The translations under genes and the position numbers were made by a program. Below are positions 16,365 through 25,639 of a DNA stretch of 64,000 nt, one piece after another. The first letter of the stretch is position 1. Each line of letters opens with the position of its first letter. The stretch is from Pseudomonadota bacterium. Its GTDB lineage: Bacteria; Pseudomonadota; Gammaproteobacteria; Burkholderiales; Burkholderiaceae_C. The notes beneath the pieces were generated by a model. The model was not told the DNA's origin. It saw nothing but the letters and a program-made list of their open reading frames with translations, and did not search any database. The stretch spans positions 22,068-86,067 of the forward strand of contig JAJXTO010000001.1 of assembly GCA_021783695.1 (NCBI GenBank), written 5' to 3'.

Positions 16365-18944
16365 ATGGTCAGCCTGTTCCAATCTCAATCACAATCGCAA
16401 GGCCGGTTCGATCCGGGTGAAGACTGTGCCGCGCTCGCCCGCGACCTGGCTTCTCCCGTCATCCCCGGACACTGGGATGAACTGCGCGGCAGCGTCTCCG
16501 ATGGCCTGCCCGGTGCGCCGCTGGCCCCGCTGTGGGACCAATTTTTTCGCCTGCTCGGCCCCGGCGGTTTCGACAGCCTGAGCACCCGCCAGCAGCAGTT
16601 GCTGCAGCAGATTCACGATGACGGCGTGACCTACAACGTCCACGCCGACGCCGCCCAGGCGGTGCGCGCATGGTCGGTCGATCTGTTCCCGCTGCTGGTC
16701 GATTCCGACTCCTGGAAGCAGATTTCCGCCGGCGTCGCGCAACGCGCCGCGCTGCTCAACGCCATCCTCGCCGACCTGTACACCGGCCCGCAGCGCACCC
16801 TCAAGGAAGGACTGCTGCCCCCGGCGCTGGTGCAAGGGCACCCCGGTTATCTGCGGGCAGTGCACGGCCACGCGCCGCCTGGCAATATCTGGCTGCACAT
16901 TGCCGCCTTCGACCTGGCGCGCGGGCCTGATGGCGTGTGGCGCGTGGTCAACCAGCGGGTGCAGGCACCGTCCGGTCTGGGCTATCTGCTGGAAAACCGC
17001 ATCCTCATCTCCCGCCTGTTCCCGGACGCGTTCAGCCACCTGAAGGTGCAGCGACTGGCCGCCAGCTACCGGTTGCTGATGGATACGCTGCTGCGGCTGT
17101 CTCCCGGCGGCGTGGGCAGCCGCGTGGTGCTGCTCACCCCCGGCCCGTACAGCGAAACCTATTTCGAGCAGGTCTATCTGGCGCGGTATCTGGGCATCAC
17201 CCTGGCCGAAGGCAGCGACCTGACGGTGCGCGAAGACCGGCTGTTTCTCAAGACCCTGCGTGGCCTGGAGCCGGTGCATGTGGTGCTGCGCCGCCTCGAC
17301 GACAGCTTCTGCGACCCGCTGGAGCTGCGCTCCGATTCGATGCTGGGCGTGGCCGGTCTGCTGCAGGCGGTGCGCGCCGGCAATGTGCTCGTGGCCAACG
17401 CGCTGGGCGCGGGCTTTCTCGAATCGCCCGCGGTACAGGGCTTTCTACCCAAACTGTGCAAAACCCTGCTGGGCGAGCCGCTCAAGCTGCCCTCGCTGCC
17501 GACCTGGTGGTGCGGCGAGCCGGGCGTGTGCGACAAGCCGCTGGACGACCTGCGCGCGTGGGTGGTCAAGCCGGTGCACGCTGAATGCGGTTTCGAGCCC
17601 ACGGTGATGGCCAGCCTCGACTTCGGCCAACTCCCGCCCTGGCGGGAACGGGTGCAGTCCAACCCGGCGCAGGTCACCCTGCAGCAATATCAACCCCTGC
17701 CGCATGTGCCGGTGTGGAGCAATGACCGCCTCGCCGCCCGCGCGGCCATGCTGCGGGTCTATGCCATTTCCGACGGCCAGGGCGGCTGGCGGGTGCTGCC
17801 TGGCGGGCTGGTGCGCACCGCGCCGCGCGGCGGCAACACCGTGTCGATGCAGCGCGGCGGCAGCAGCCAGGACGCCTGGATCATCACCGGCGACGCGGTG
17901 GACGACTCCACACTGCTGCCCGCGCCGATGCGCCCGCAGGATCTGATCAACCACCACCGCGTGGTCACCAGCCGCGCGGCGGAAAACCTGTACTGGCTGG
18001 GGCGCTACTGCGAACGCGCCGAATTCAGCGCCAGGCTGGCACGCATCACCCTGCGTGCGCTCTCGGGCGACGACGACATGGGCCCCAGGGTGCGCGGCAT
18101 GCTCGACCAATGGTGCCGCAGCACCGGCCTGATCGAGCGGGACGCCCCCGAACTCAGCGACAACCCGCAAGGCTTCGAGCGCTGCATCGTGCGCGGCCTC
18201 GTGCCGGGGCAGCATCAGGGCGGCATCGTGCAGAACCTGCAGGCGCTGGGCAACGCCGCCTCGCAGGTGCGCGAGCGGCTGGGCGGCGACCACCGGCAGT
18301 GGATCGCCTCGGCCACCGCGCTTGAACTCCTGCCTGCGGGCGCGCGGCGCGAGGATCTGCAATCCACCCAGGCACTGCGCGGACTGGAGCAGCTCACCGA
18401 AGTCCTCAGCGCCATCACCGGCGCGCAGACCGACCGCATGACCCGCGACGATGGCTGGCGGCTGCTGAGCATCGGCCGCCACATCGAACGTCTGGTGCTG
18501 CTCGGCGACGCGCTCACCGAGGCCTTCCGCACCGGCGCGGTGCACAGCGACAGTGGCTTCAACCTGCTGCTGGCGCTGTTCGACAGCACCATCACCTATC
18601 GCGCGCTCTATCAGAAGCGGCTGGAAATTCCGCCCCTGCTCGATCTGCTCATGCTCGACCGTGAAAACCCCCGCGCCCTGGGCTGGGTGGCCCAGACCCT
18701 GCGGGCGCGCATGGCCAAGCTGCCCGGCGAGGCGGCTGACAAAGAGGCCCTGCTCGCGCTCGCACCCGACCCCGACGTATGGCATCTGCCCGAACTCTGC
18801 ACCCATACCCAGGAGCTGCACTACACCTGGCTGGAACTCACCCTGGCGCAGAGCATCGACAGCGCCTGGCGCCTGTCCGACGAAATCAGCCGCCGCTATT
18901 TCGCCCACGCCAACGCCCCCGACCGACCGCTCGGCGGGTATTGA
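16365..18944 (+). CDS. Fused circularly permuted ATP-grasp and alpha-E protein
   Basis: The 859-residue protein joins in one chain the two activities encoded separately upstream. Residues 1-510 are the ATP-grasp half (DDGVTYNVHADAAQAVRAWS, WRVVNQRVQAPSGLGYLLEN, LTPGPYSETYFEQVYLARYL, WVVKPVHAECGFEP). From about residue 530 the alpha-E half begins (VVTSRAAENLYWLGRYCERA, LLSIGRHIERLVLLGDALTE, WRLSDEISRRYFAHAN). It should be cytoplasmic and ATP-dependent. The ATG at 16365 is used; another at 16350 is in frame and neither has a strong ribosome site. It lies 64 bp after the transglutaminase gene and 27 bp before the second transglutaminase gene, consistent with one operon. Confidence 0.9.
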   Translation: MVSLFQSQSQSQGRFDPGEDCAALARDLASPVIPGHWDELRGSVSDGLPGAPLAPLWDQFFRLLGPGGFDSLSTRQQQLLQQIHDDGVTYNVHADAAQAVRAWSVDLFPLLVDSDSWKQISAGVAQRAALLNAILADLYTGPQRTLKEGLLPPALVQGHPGYLRAVHGHAPPGNIWLHIAAFDLARGPDGVWRVVNQRVQAPSGLGYLLENRILISRLFPDAFSHLKVQRLAASYRLLMDTLLRLSPGGVGSRVVLLTPGPYSETYFEQVYLARYLGITLAEGSDLTVREDRLFLKTLRGLEPVHVVLRRLDDSFCDPLELRSDSMLGVAGLLQAVRAGNVLVANALGAGFLESPAVQGFLPKLCKTLLGEPLKLPSLPTWWCGEPGVCDKPLDDLRAWVVKPVHAECGFEPTVMASLDFGQLPPWRERVQSNPAQVTLQQYQPLPHVPVWSNDRLAARAAMLRVYAISDGQGGWRVLPGGLVRTAPRGGNTVSMQRGGSSQDAWIITGDAVDDSTLLPAPMRPQDLINHHRVVTSRAAENLYWLGRYCERAEFSARLARITLRALSGDDDMGPRVRGMLDQWCRSTGLIERDAPELSDNPQGFERCIVRGLVPGQHQGGIVQNLQALGNAASQVRERLGGDHRQWIASATALELLPAGARREDLQSTQALRGLEQLTEVLSAITGAQTDRMTRDDGWRLLSIGRHIERLVLLGDALTEAFRTGAVHSDSGFNLLLALFDSTITYRALYQKRLEIPPLLDLLMLDRENPRALGWVAQTLRARMAKLPGEAADKEALLALAPDPDVWHLPELCTHTQELHYTWLELTLAQSIDSAWRLSDEISRRYFAHANAPDRPLGGY

Positions 18945-18971
18945 GAAGCGCCCACGGATAACCCAAGACGC

Positions 18972-19907
18972 ATGACCCAAGACGCCCCGGCCCCGCCACA
19001 AATTCCCGCTGCACCTGCGCAGAGCGTGCTCTACCGCGTGGTGCATGAAACCGCCTACAGCTACGCCACGCCGGTCGAACTGGCCCACCATCTGGCCCAC
19101 CTCTGCCCGCTCGACCATGCCGTGCAGGAGCGCATCGACCACGTCTGCGACATCCACCCCGAGCCCGAACATCGTCACAGCGATGTCGATGTCTTCGGCA
19201 ACCAGCGTGAGTTTTTCGCCTACTACAGCCCGCACGACACGCTCACCGTGCGCGCCGTCAGTCTGGTGCAGGTGCGCGCGCCCGAACCGCCAGACTGGGA
19301 AGCCAGCCCGCCATGGGAACAGGTGCGCGAACAATTGCTCTACCGTGTCGGCAAACCCTATGTGGCCGAGGCCGAATACACCTTCGGCACCCATTTCTCT
19401 CCGCTGTTCGCCGCCGCCGCCGCCTACGCCGAGGCCAGCTTCGCGCCCGGGCGCGCCTTGCTAACCGGCGTACTCGACCTGATGCGGCGCATCCACGCCG
19501 ATTTCACCTACAACCCCGAGAGCACCGAAGTCCAGACCCGCGCCCCGCAGGCGCTCGAACTGCGCGCCGGGGTCTGCCAGGATTACGCGCATGTGATGAT
19601 TTCCGCGCTGCGCAGCCTGGGGCTGGCCGCGCGCTACGTCAGCGGCTATCTGCGCTCACACCCCAAGCCCGGCGAGGAGCAACTCGTCGGCGCCGATGCC
19701 TCGCACGCCTGGGTGGCGGCGTGGTGCCCGGCCAATGGCTGGGTGGAATTCGACCCGACCAACAACCGCCAGCCCGCAGCCGACTATGTGCGCATCGCCA
19801 TGGGACGCGACTTTGCCGACGTCTCCCCCTTGCGCGGCATCATCCGCGGCGGCGGCGATCACACCCTGAAGGTCGGCGTGCATGTCAGCCCGGTGGACGA
19901 TCACTGA
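18972..19907 (+). CDS. Transglutaminase-like cysteine peptidase family protein
   Basis: The 311-residue protein has the bacterial transglutaminase N-terminal domain (YRVVHETAYSYATPVELAHH). The catalytic triad lies at RAGVCQDYAHVM (Cys), ADASHAWVAAW (His) and WVEFDPTNN (Asp), close to residues 200-265. No signal peptide is visible, so it should be cytoplasmic. It closes the five-gene cluster, 27 bp after the fused ATP-grasp/alpha-E gene. In related clusters such a small transglutaminase regularly follows the fused protein; together they are predicted to make and trim or attach a short peptide. The substrate is unknown. Confidence 0.9.
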   Translation: MTQDAPAPPQIPAAPAQSVLYRVVHETAYSYATPVELAHHLAHLCPLDHAVQERIDHVCDIHPEPEHRHSDVDVFGNQREFFAYYSPHDTLTVRAVSLVQVRAPEPPDWEASPPWEQVREQLLYRVGKPYVAEAEYTFGTHFSPLFAAAAAYAEASFAPGRALLTGVLDLMRRIHADFTYNPESTEVQTRAPQALELRAGVCQDYAHVMISALRSLGLAARYVSGYLRSHPKPGEEQLVGADASHAWVAAWCPANGWVEFDPTNNRQPAADYVRIAMGRDFADVSPLRGIIRGGGDHTLKVGVHVSPVDDH

Positions 19908-19931
19908 CGGCCACAGCCTCACGCTCCGGTC

Positions 19932-20513
19932 TCATCCCCGCAGCCGATTGAGTGACTGCAGTTCGTAGATCAGCCGGGTGCGCACGCCGTTGATCGACAG
20001 CGTGTCCTCGATGCCCTTGACCGCGCGCCCGGCTGCCGGGGCGTACCAGTAGTGGGTCATCACGGTTGCCTGCGCGGCGGTGTAGTGCCCCTGCAGCCGG
20101 AAGGTGTGGAACGTCCCGGCGGGCACGGTGACGGTCTGTTCGGCCTCCACACTCACGCTCACGCCGAGCTTCTGATGCAGTTCCCACTCGGGCTGGCTCT
20201 GGGTGACAGTGTCCTTCCAGTTCTTGCCCACGCTCAGCGGAAAGACGAACTGCGGAAACGCCGGGCTGTATTCGATGGCCTCGCCCGGCACGATTTCGCG
20301 CGACATCAGGTCGAACTGGCGCGAATAAATGTTGTTCAGCGCGGGCGAGTCGGCCTTGTTGGTGCGCCGCACTTGCACATGCACCTCGCCGTTCGGCCCG
20401 ATCTGCGTCACCTCGTTGGCCATGATCAGGCCCGGATCACCGCGGTCGATTTCTTCCTGGGTGCGGGTCACAAACACCCAGCGGTCGCCTTGGCGGATGT
20501 CGGGCAGATTCAT
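19932..20513 (-). CDS. Conserved hypothetical protein, beta-rich
   Basis: The 193-residue protein starts MNLPDIRQGDRWVFVTRTQE with no signal peptide. It shows alternating hydrophobic strands and the block PAGTFHTFRLQGHYTA followed by THYWYAPAAGRAVKG. That arrangement resembles the C-terminal part of DUF3108-like barrel proteins, which contain similar PAGTF...W and WY-P turns, but the rest does not let me name a family. The start is well supported: AGGAG lies 7 bases before the ATG. It converges on the transglutaminase operon and follows metH on the same strand after 95 bp. Confidence 0.55.
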   Translation of the reverse strand: MNLPDIRQGDRWVFVTRTQEEIDRGDPGLIMANEVTQIGPNGEVHVQVRRTNKADSPALNNIYSRQFDLMSREIVPGEAIEYSPAFPQFVFPLSVGKNWKDTVTQSQPEWELHQKLGVSVSVEAEQTVTVPAGTFHTFRLQGHYTAAQATVMTHYWYAPAAGRAVKGIEDTLSINGVRTRLIYELQSLNRLRG

Positions 20514-20608
20514 CGTGGTCTCCTGGACGGGTTGAACGGTGGCGAGATTCTGCCCGCACGCCCTGCCTGCCGCTGTGGGCGCCGAAAAATCCGCGCGCCT
20601 GAAATGGA

Positions 20609-21673
<1,065 letters not shown>

Positions 21674-21816
21674 GCGGGCATGGTAGAGCCAAACCGGCCG
21701 CGCCTGCCGCGCCGCGCCGCGTCAAGGCAGGGCCGCAGCGCAGCTTGTCGTCACAACGCGCGCTGACACGTTTTGTTGCTTCGCAAGACTCGGGGGACTG
21801 GTTAATATCGCCCCCC

Positions 21817-22221
21817 ATGCGCGCCATCTCCCGCCTGCTCGCCCCGCTGCCGTCGCCCGCCCGCCTGCTCTGGCTGGTCGTGCTGGCTTTGGCGCTGCAG
21901 CCGCTGACCTGGGCGCAGCAGCAGACGGCGCACTGGGTGACGCTGCCATATTGCGCGACCGGCGCAGCGCCCGCACAGCCCTTGGCGGCGGGCAATACTG
22001 CCGACGACAAGGGGCACGGGCATCACCTGCGGGTTTTGCTCAATCCCGCTGCGGCGTTGAATGCCGCCGGGGCACAGCCGGCCTTGCCCGCAGCGCCCGG
22101 TCCCGCCGTGGCGTTCGCCGCGCGCGCGGCGCGGCAACTCTTGCCCGAACCCGCCGCGCCCCGCCGCGCGACGCTCAGGCAACGCCCGCAACAGCCGCGG
22201 GCGCCACCGCAACTCTCCTGA
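21817..22221 (+). CDS. Small secreted protein at head of a copper-related run, possibly DUF2946-like
   Basis: The 134-residue product has an N-terminal hydrophobic signal (residues about 15-34, ending LTWAQQQ). A short stretch with a single Cys follows (WVTLPYCATG), then an His pair (GHGHHLRVLL) and an Ala/Pro-rich tail. Small exported proteins with this layout, including the DUF2946 group, often precede copper outer-membrane and PCu(A)C genes, which is what follows here. The assignment rests on context and layout, not on a strong motif. The ATG at 21817 starts the signal peptide. Confidence 0.5.
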   Translation: MRAISRLLAPLPSPARLLWLVVLALALQPLTWAQQQTAHWVTLPYCATGAAPAQPLAAGNTADDKGHGHHLRVLLNPAAALNAAGAQPALPAAPGPAVAFAARAARQLLPEPAAPRRATLRQRPQQPRAPPQLS

Positions 22222-22314
22222 TCTGATCTGATTCGACCGCAGCCGCCGTCCTCGCAGACGGCGCTGCGCCCATGCCCGCGCCTGCGGGCGATCCGAACCG
22301 ACTGGACACCCCCT

Positions 22315-23373
22315 ATGCGCCCTCTCGCGCTCCCCATTTCGCGCACGCTGCTGGCCCTGGCCTGCGGTGCCGGCGCTCTCGCCCTTCCTCTATCCGCGCA
22401 TGCCTGCGCCACCTGCGGCTGCAGCCTGAGCACCGACGCCGCGATGGGCTATTCCACCGCCTCGGGCTGGCGGGTGAATCTGCAGACCGACTACCTCAAC
22501 CAGAACCAGTTGCGCAGCGGCACGCGCAGCGTTTCCGCAGCGAACGTGGCCGCGCTCAACCCCGCGGCAAACCAGGAGGTCGAGCACGACACCATCAACC
22601 GCTACACCACCCTGGGACTGACGTTCAGCCCGAATGCCGACTGGTCGGTCAACCTGCAGATTCCCTACATCGACCGCAGCCACAGCACCTACGGCGCGGT
22701 CACGCCGGGCCAGCTCACGGCAGACAACCTCAGCGACGCCAGTCTGCGCGGTCTGGGAGACATCAAGCTCATCGGCAGCTATCAGGGTCTGCTACCCACG
22801 CACAACTTCGGCCTGCAACTGGGGGTCAAGCTGCCCACCGGCCGCTACGGCGGCCCGAACGCCGATGGCACAGGCACAGTGGGCCGCGACCCCATCGCGT
22901 TTTCAAGCGGGCCAAGCGCTGGGCAGCTGGTGGATACCAGCCTGCAGCCCGGCACGGGTAGCACCGATCTGATCGCGGGCGCCTATTACTACCAGGCCAT
23001 CAGCCAGGATTTCGACGGCTTCGTCAACGGCCAATTCCAGGCTGCGGTGGCGCACAAGCTCGACAGTCCGGGCGCAGATTACCGCCCTGGAAATCTGGCC
23101 GGCCTGAGCTTCGGTGTGCGCTATGAAGCCCATCCCGCCTGGGTGCCGCAATTGCAGGTGAACATCACCCACAAAAGCCACGACCAGGGCGCGCTGGCCG
23201 ACACCACCGATACCGCGGGCACCGTGGCCTATCTCAGCCCCGGGCTGTCGGTCACGGTGGCCACTGACTGGCAGGCGTATGGTTTTGTGCAATTGCCGGT
23301 GTATAGCCAGCTCGACGGCTACCAGCTTTTTCCCCATTGGACCGCTAGTCTGGGCATCGGCACAGCGTTTTAA
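22315..23373 (+). CDS. Outer-membrane beta-barrel-type protein with CATCGC metal motif
   Basis: The 352-residue protein has a signal peptide ending near SAHACATCGC. The mature N-terminus therefore begins with a Cys-rich CATCGCSL motif, then strands rich in Tyr, Asn and Gly (GWRVNLQTDYLNQNQL, NLQIPYIDRSHSTYG, VKLPTGRYGGPN) and a terminal Phe (GIGTAF), typical of outer-membrane barrels. This resembles the transporter-like barrel proteins found beside copper chaperones. It probably takes part in metal, most likely copper, handling at the outer membrane. The PCu(A)C gene follows 35 bp downstream, so the two are probably co-transcribed. Confidence 0.65.
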   Translation: MRPLALPISRTLLALACGAGALALPLSAHACATCGCSLSTDAAMGYSTASGWRVNLQTDYLNQNQLRSGTRSVSAANVAALNPAANQEVEHDTINRYTTLGLTFSPNADWSVNLQIPYIDRSHSTYGAVTPGQLTADNLSDASLRGLGDIKLIGSYQGLLPTHNFGLQLGVKLPTGRYGGPNADGTGTVGRDPIAFSSGPSAGQLVDTSLQPGTGSTDLIAGAYYYQAISQDFDGFVNGQFQAAVAHKLDSPGADYRPGNLAGLSFGVRYEAHPAWVPQLQVNITHKSHDQGALADTTDTAGTVAYLSPGLSVTVATDWQAYGFVQLPVYSQLDGYQLFPHWTASLGIGTAF

Positions 23374-23408
23374 TCTTTGATTTATTCCACGTTCAACAGG
23401 AGTTCAAC

Positions 23409-23921
23409 ATGCGTTCACGTTCTTCCCTTTTCCGCGCCGCCCTGCGCGGCCTTGCTGCAGGCGCGCTCAGCCTGGGGCTGCTGAGTTCGGCGCTTGCCGC
23501 CGGCATTCAGGTGACAGACGCCTGGATTCGCTGGCTGCCCGCCAATCTGCCGGCAGGCGGCTATGCCAAGGTGACCAACGACACCAATCAGGAGATCAAG
23601 CTCGTCGGCGCCTCCAGCCCCAAATACGGCATGGTGATGCTGCACCAGACGGTGAACAAAAACGGGATGTCGAACATGGTGCATGTCGATGCCATTGCCA
23701 TTCCCCCGCACAAGAGCATGGCCTTCACCCCAGGCGACTATCACATCATGCTGATGCAACCCAAGCCAGGCATCGAGCCGGGGCAAAAGGTGCCCGTCAC
23801 CCTCAAGTTTTCTGATGGCCAGTCCGTGACCACGGAGTTCGAGGTGCGCAAGCCCACCGCCTCCGGCCCTGGCGAGATGAAGGGGATGGACATGGAGCAC
23901 ATGCAGGGCATGAAGCACTGA
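23409..23921 (+). CDS. Periplasmic copper chaperone PCu(A)C
   Basis: The 170-residue protein has a cleaved signal (residues 1-31, ending SSALAAG). The PCu(A)C fold follows, with the copper motif spelled by MLHQTVNKNGM, the strand with IPPHKSMAF, and GDYHIMLMQ, which supply the His and Met ligands. The tail MKGMDMEHMQGMKH adds a Met/His-rich copper-binding end. It delivers Cu(I) in the periplasm, usually for cytochrome oxidase assembly. AGGAG lies upstream of the ATG. A TlpA-like thioredoxin follows, the usual reducing partner for copper-site assembly. Confidence 0.92.
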   Translation: MRSRSSLFRAALRGLAAGALSLGLLSSALAAGIQVTDAWIRWLPANLPAGGYAKVTNDTNQEIKLVGASSPKYGMVMLHQTVNKNGMSNMVHVDAIAIPPHKSMAFTPGDYHIMLMQPKPGIEPGQKVPVTLKFSDGQSVTTEFEVRKPTASGPGEMKGMDMEHMQGMKH

Positions 23922-23933
23922 TTTCCACGTGTG

Positions 23934-24461
23934 ATGACTGGGTTTACCAGACGCGCACTGGTGCGACGCAGCGCGCACATCGCCCTCTCCGCTGTCGGTC
24001 TGCGCGCACAAGCCGCCTGGGCGAATGGCCTGACCATCGGCCAGCCCGCGCCAGTCGCAGTGCTGCACACGCTGGACGGGCAGCGCCTGTCCACCGCCGA
24101 CATGCGTGGCGAGGTTGTCATCCTCAGCTTCTGGGCAACCTGGTGCGGTCCGTGTCGGCAGGAGCTGCCCCTGCTGTCGCAGTACGCTGAAGACCATGCC
24201 GCGCAGGGCCTGCGCGTGCTGGGCTTCTCCCTGGACGGGCCGGAGCAACTGGCTCAGGTGCGCGCAGTGGCGGCCCCCCTGGCGTTTCCCGTGGGCCTGC
24301 TGCCCAGCCCGTGGTTTGGCGCCTACGGCCGCATCTGGCGCATTCCGGTGAGTTTTGTCATCGACCGCGCCGGGCGTCTGGCCGACAACGGCTGGAACGA
24401 CCCGCACCCGGCGTGGACGCGGCAGCGGCTGCAGCGCGTGGTCGGGCCTCTGTTGGTCTGA
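23934..24461 (+). CDS. TlpA/ResA-like periplasmic thioredoxin
   Basis: The 175-residue protein has an Arg-rich signal sequence (TRRALVRRSAHIALSAVGLR, possibly Tat-compatible). The thioredoxin-like fold has the redox site WATWCGPCRQELPLL at about residues 68-82 and the cis-proline block RIPVSFVIDRAGR. It should reduce disulfides in the periplasm, for example in copper chaperones or cytochrome c partners. It lies 12 bp after the PCu(A)C gene and is probably in the same operon. The ATG at 23934 is used; a GTG immediately before it is in frame. Confidence 0.88.
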   Translation: MTGFTRRALVRRSAHIALSAVGLRAQAAWANGLTIGQPAPVAVLHTLDGQRLSTADMRGEVVILSFWATWCGPCRQELPLLSQYAEDHAAQGLRVLGFSLDGPEQLAQVRAVAAPLAFPVGLLPSPWFGAYGRIWRIPVSFVIDRAGRLADNGWNDPHPAWTRQRLQRVVGPLLV

Positions 24462-24470
24462 TCTTGCGTT

Positions 24471-25430
24471 TCAGTGCATGAAGCCGATGCGGGACTGACG
24501 CCGCAGACGCTCGAAGTCGACGTCTTTGCGCGCCAGCACCGCGCGGCGGTCGAGCTTGGCGGCGCCGAAGGCGTTCAGCAGCAGGCGGCGCAATTCGCGC
24601 GGCTTGCAGTGCTGCAGCGCGTCGAGCACATCGTCGTCAGGCTGCTCGGGGAAGGCGGTGCCCCAGTCGTGGCCGTTGCGAATCTCGCGATAGAGATTGA
24701 CGGCGATCTGCCGCGTGCCCGCGGCGTCCGGCGGGACGATGTCGTACACATTGAGCCGGTTGAGAATCGGCTCTGGAATGTGGCTGGCATCGTTGGCGGT
24801 GGCGATCCAGATCACGCTGCTGCAGTCGATCGGCACTTCGGCGAATTCGTCGGTGAAGGTGCGCGCGGTATCGGCTTCGAGCAGGCTGTAGAGCGCGCCG
24901 AGCGGGTCGTACTGGGCATTGCCTGCGGCCTTGTCGATCTCGTCGACCACCAGCACCGGGTTGGCGTACTCGCCGCCCACCAGGGTGTCGAACACCTTGC
25001 CGGGACGCGCGTTTTTCCACTGCGACGATGCGCCGGACAGAATCCACCCGGCGGTGAGCGCATTCATCGGCGCCACTGCGCAGGTCGTGCCCAGCAGCGC
25101 CGACACCCGGCGCGCGAAGTGGGTCTTGCCGATGCCCGGATCGCCCAGCAGCAGCATGGGCATGATTTCCACCGGATCGCGGCTGTCGGCGCACAGCGCC
25201 ACGCTGCGCTGAATGTCGCGCAGCGGCGCGCCAAAGTTGGGTAATTCAGCGCAGAGTTGCTCGATCTGCGGCGCGTCCTGCGGCTTGATGGCCAATCGCT
25301 CGCCGCCCGTGGCCAGCATGCGCTGGTAGGTGCTGCGCAGATGCTCGTTGGCATCCTGCCCCATGCCCTGCAGCTTGCGCTCCACGGCGCTGATATCGAA
25401 CACGGTCTTGTAGGCGGCTACGGCAAGCAT
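24471..25430 (-). CDS. AAA ATPase, Lon-type nucleotide-binding fold
   Basis: The 319-residue cytoplasmic protein has Walker A LLLGDPGIGKTHFAR, Walker B PVLVVDEIDKA, a sensor-1 region (SSVIWIATANDASHIP) and an arginine finger block (EPILNRLNVYDI). A C-terminal helical lid follows. The order matches Lon-like and MoxR-like single-domain AAA proteins, but there is no protease domain and the length fits a stand-alone ATPase. Its target is unknown. It converges on the tlpA-like gene (9 bp between stops) and lies about 210 bp downstream of kup on the same strand, separated from it by a structured repeat. Confidence 0.75.
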   Translation of the reverse strand: MLAVAAYKTVFDISAVERKLQGMGQDANEHLRSTYQRMLATGGERLAIKPQDAPQIEQLCAELPNFGAPLRDIQRSVALCADSRDPVEIMPMLLLGDPGIGKTHFARRVSALLGTTCAVAPMNALTAGWILSGASSQWKNARPGKVFDTLVGGEYANPVLVVDEIDKAAGNAQYDPLGALYSLLEADTARTFTDEFAEVPIDCSSVIWIATANDASHIPEPILNRLNVYDIVPPDAAGTRQIAVNLYREIRNGHDWGTAFPEQPDDDVLDALQHCKPRELRRLLLNAFGAAKLDRRAVLARKDVDFERLRRQSRIGFMH

Positions 25431-25563
25431 GGCATCCTCCTGAGTGCGGGCGTTGGCAATGAAGCATCAATCATGCCTGCATCATCGGCACGACGGCGAC
25501 GCCGCACAAGGGCGACACCCCGGTGGAATGTCACGCCACAGCTCGGTCTGTGAAAAACTGCTC

Positions 25564-25637
25564 TCAAGAAAACGCAGGGCCGCCCCAAGTTTTCTTGACC
25601 CCCACGGGGGGCGGGTCGGTGAACCGACCCTGGGGGC
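25564..25637. repeat. Structured palindromic repeat downstream of kup
   Basis: Three hairpins follow one another. TCAAGAAAAC (25564-25573) faces GTTTTCTTGA (25589-25598), perfect over 10 bp. CCCCC faces GGGGG around 25599-25611. GGGTCGGT (25613-25620) faces ACCGACCC (25623-25630). It starts right after the kup stop and may end kup transcription. A close copy lies after dnaA at 62179, and its left part matches the copy inside the transglutaminase gene. Confidence 0.75.
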
Positions 25638-25639
25638 GC

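Noticed and set aside
21674-21816. Cobalamin or SAM riboswitch upstream of metH
   Set aside because: I could not find the conserved B12-box text or a SAM-I core in the gap.
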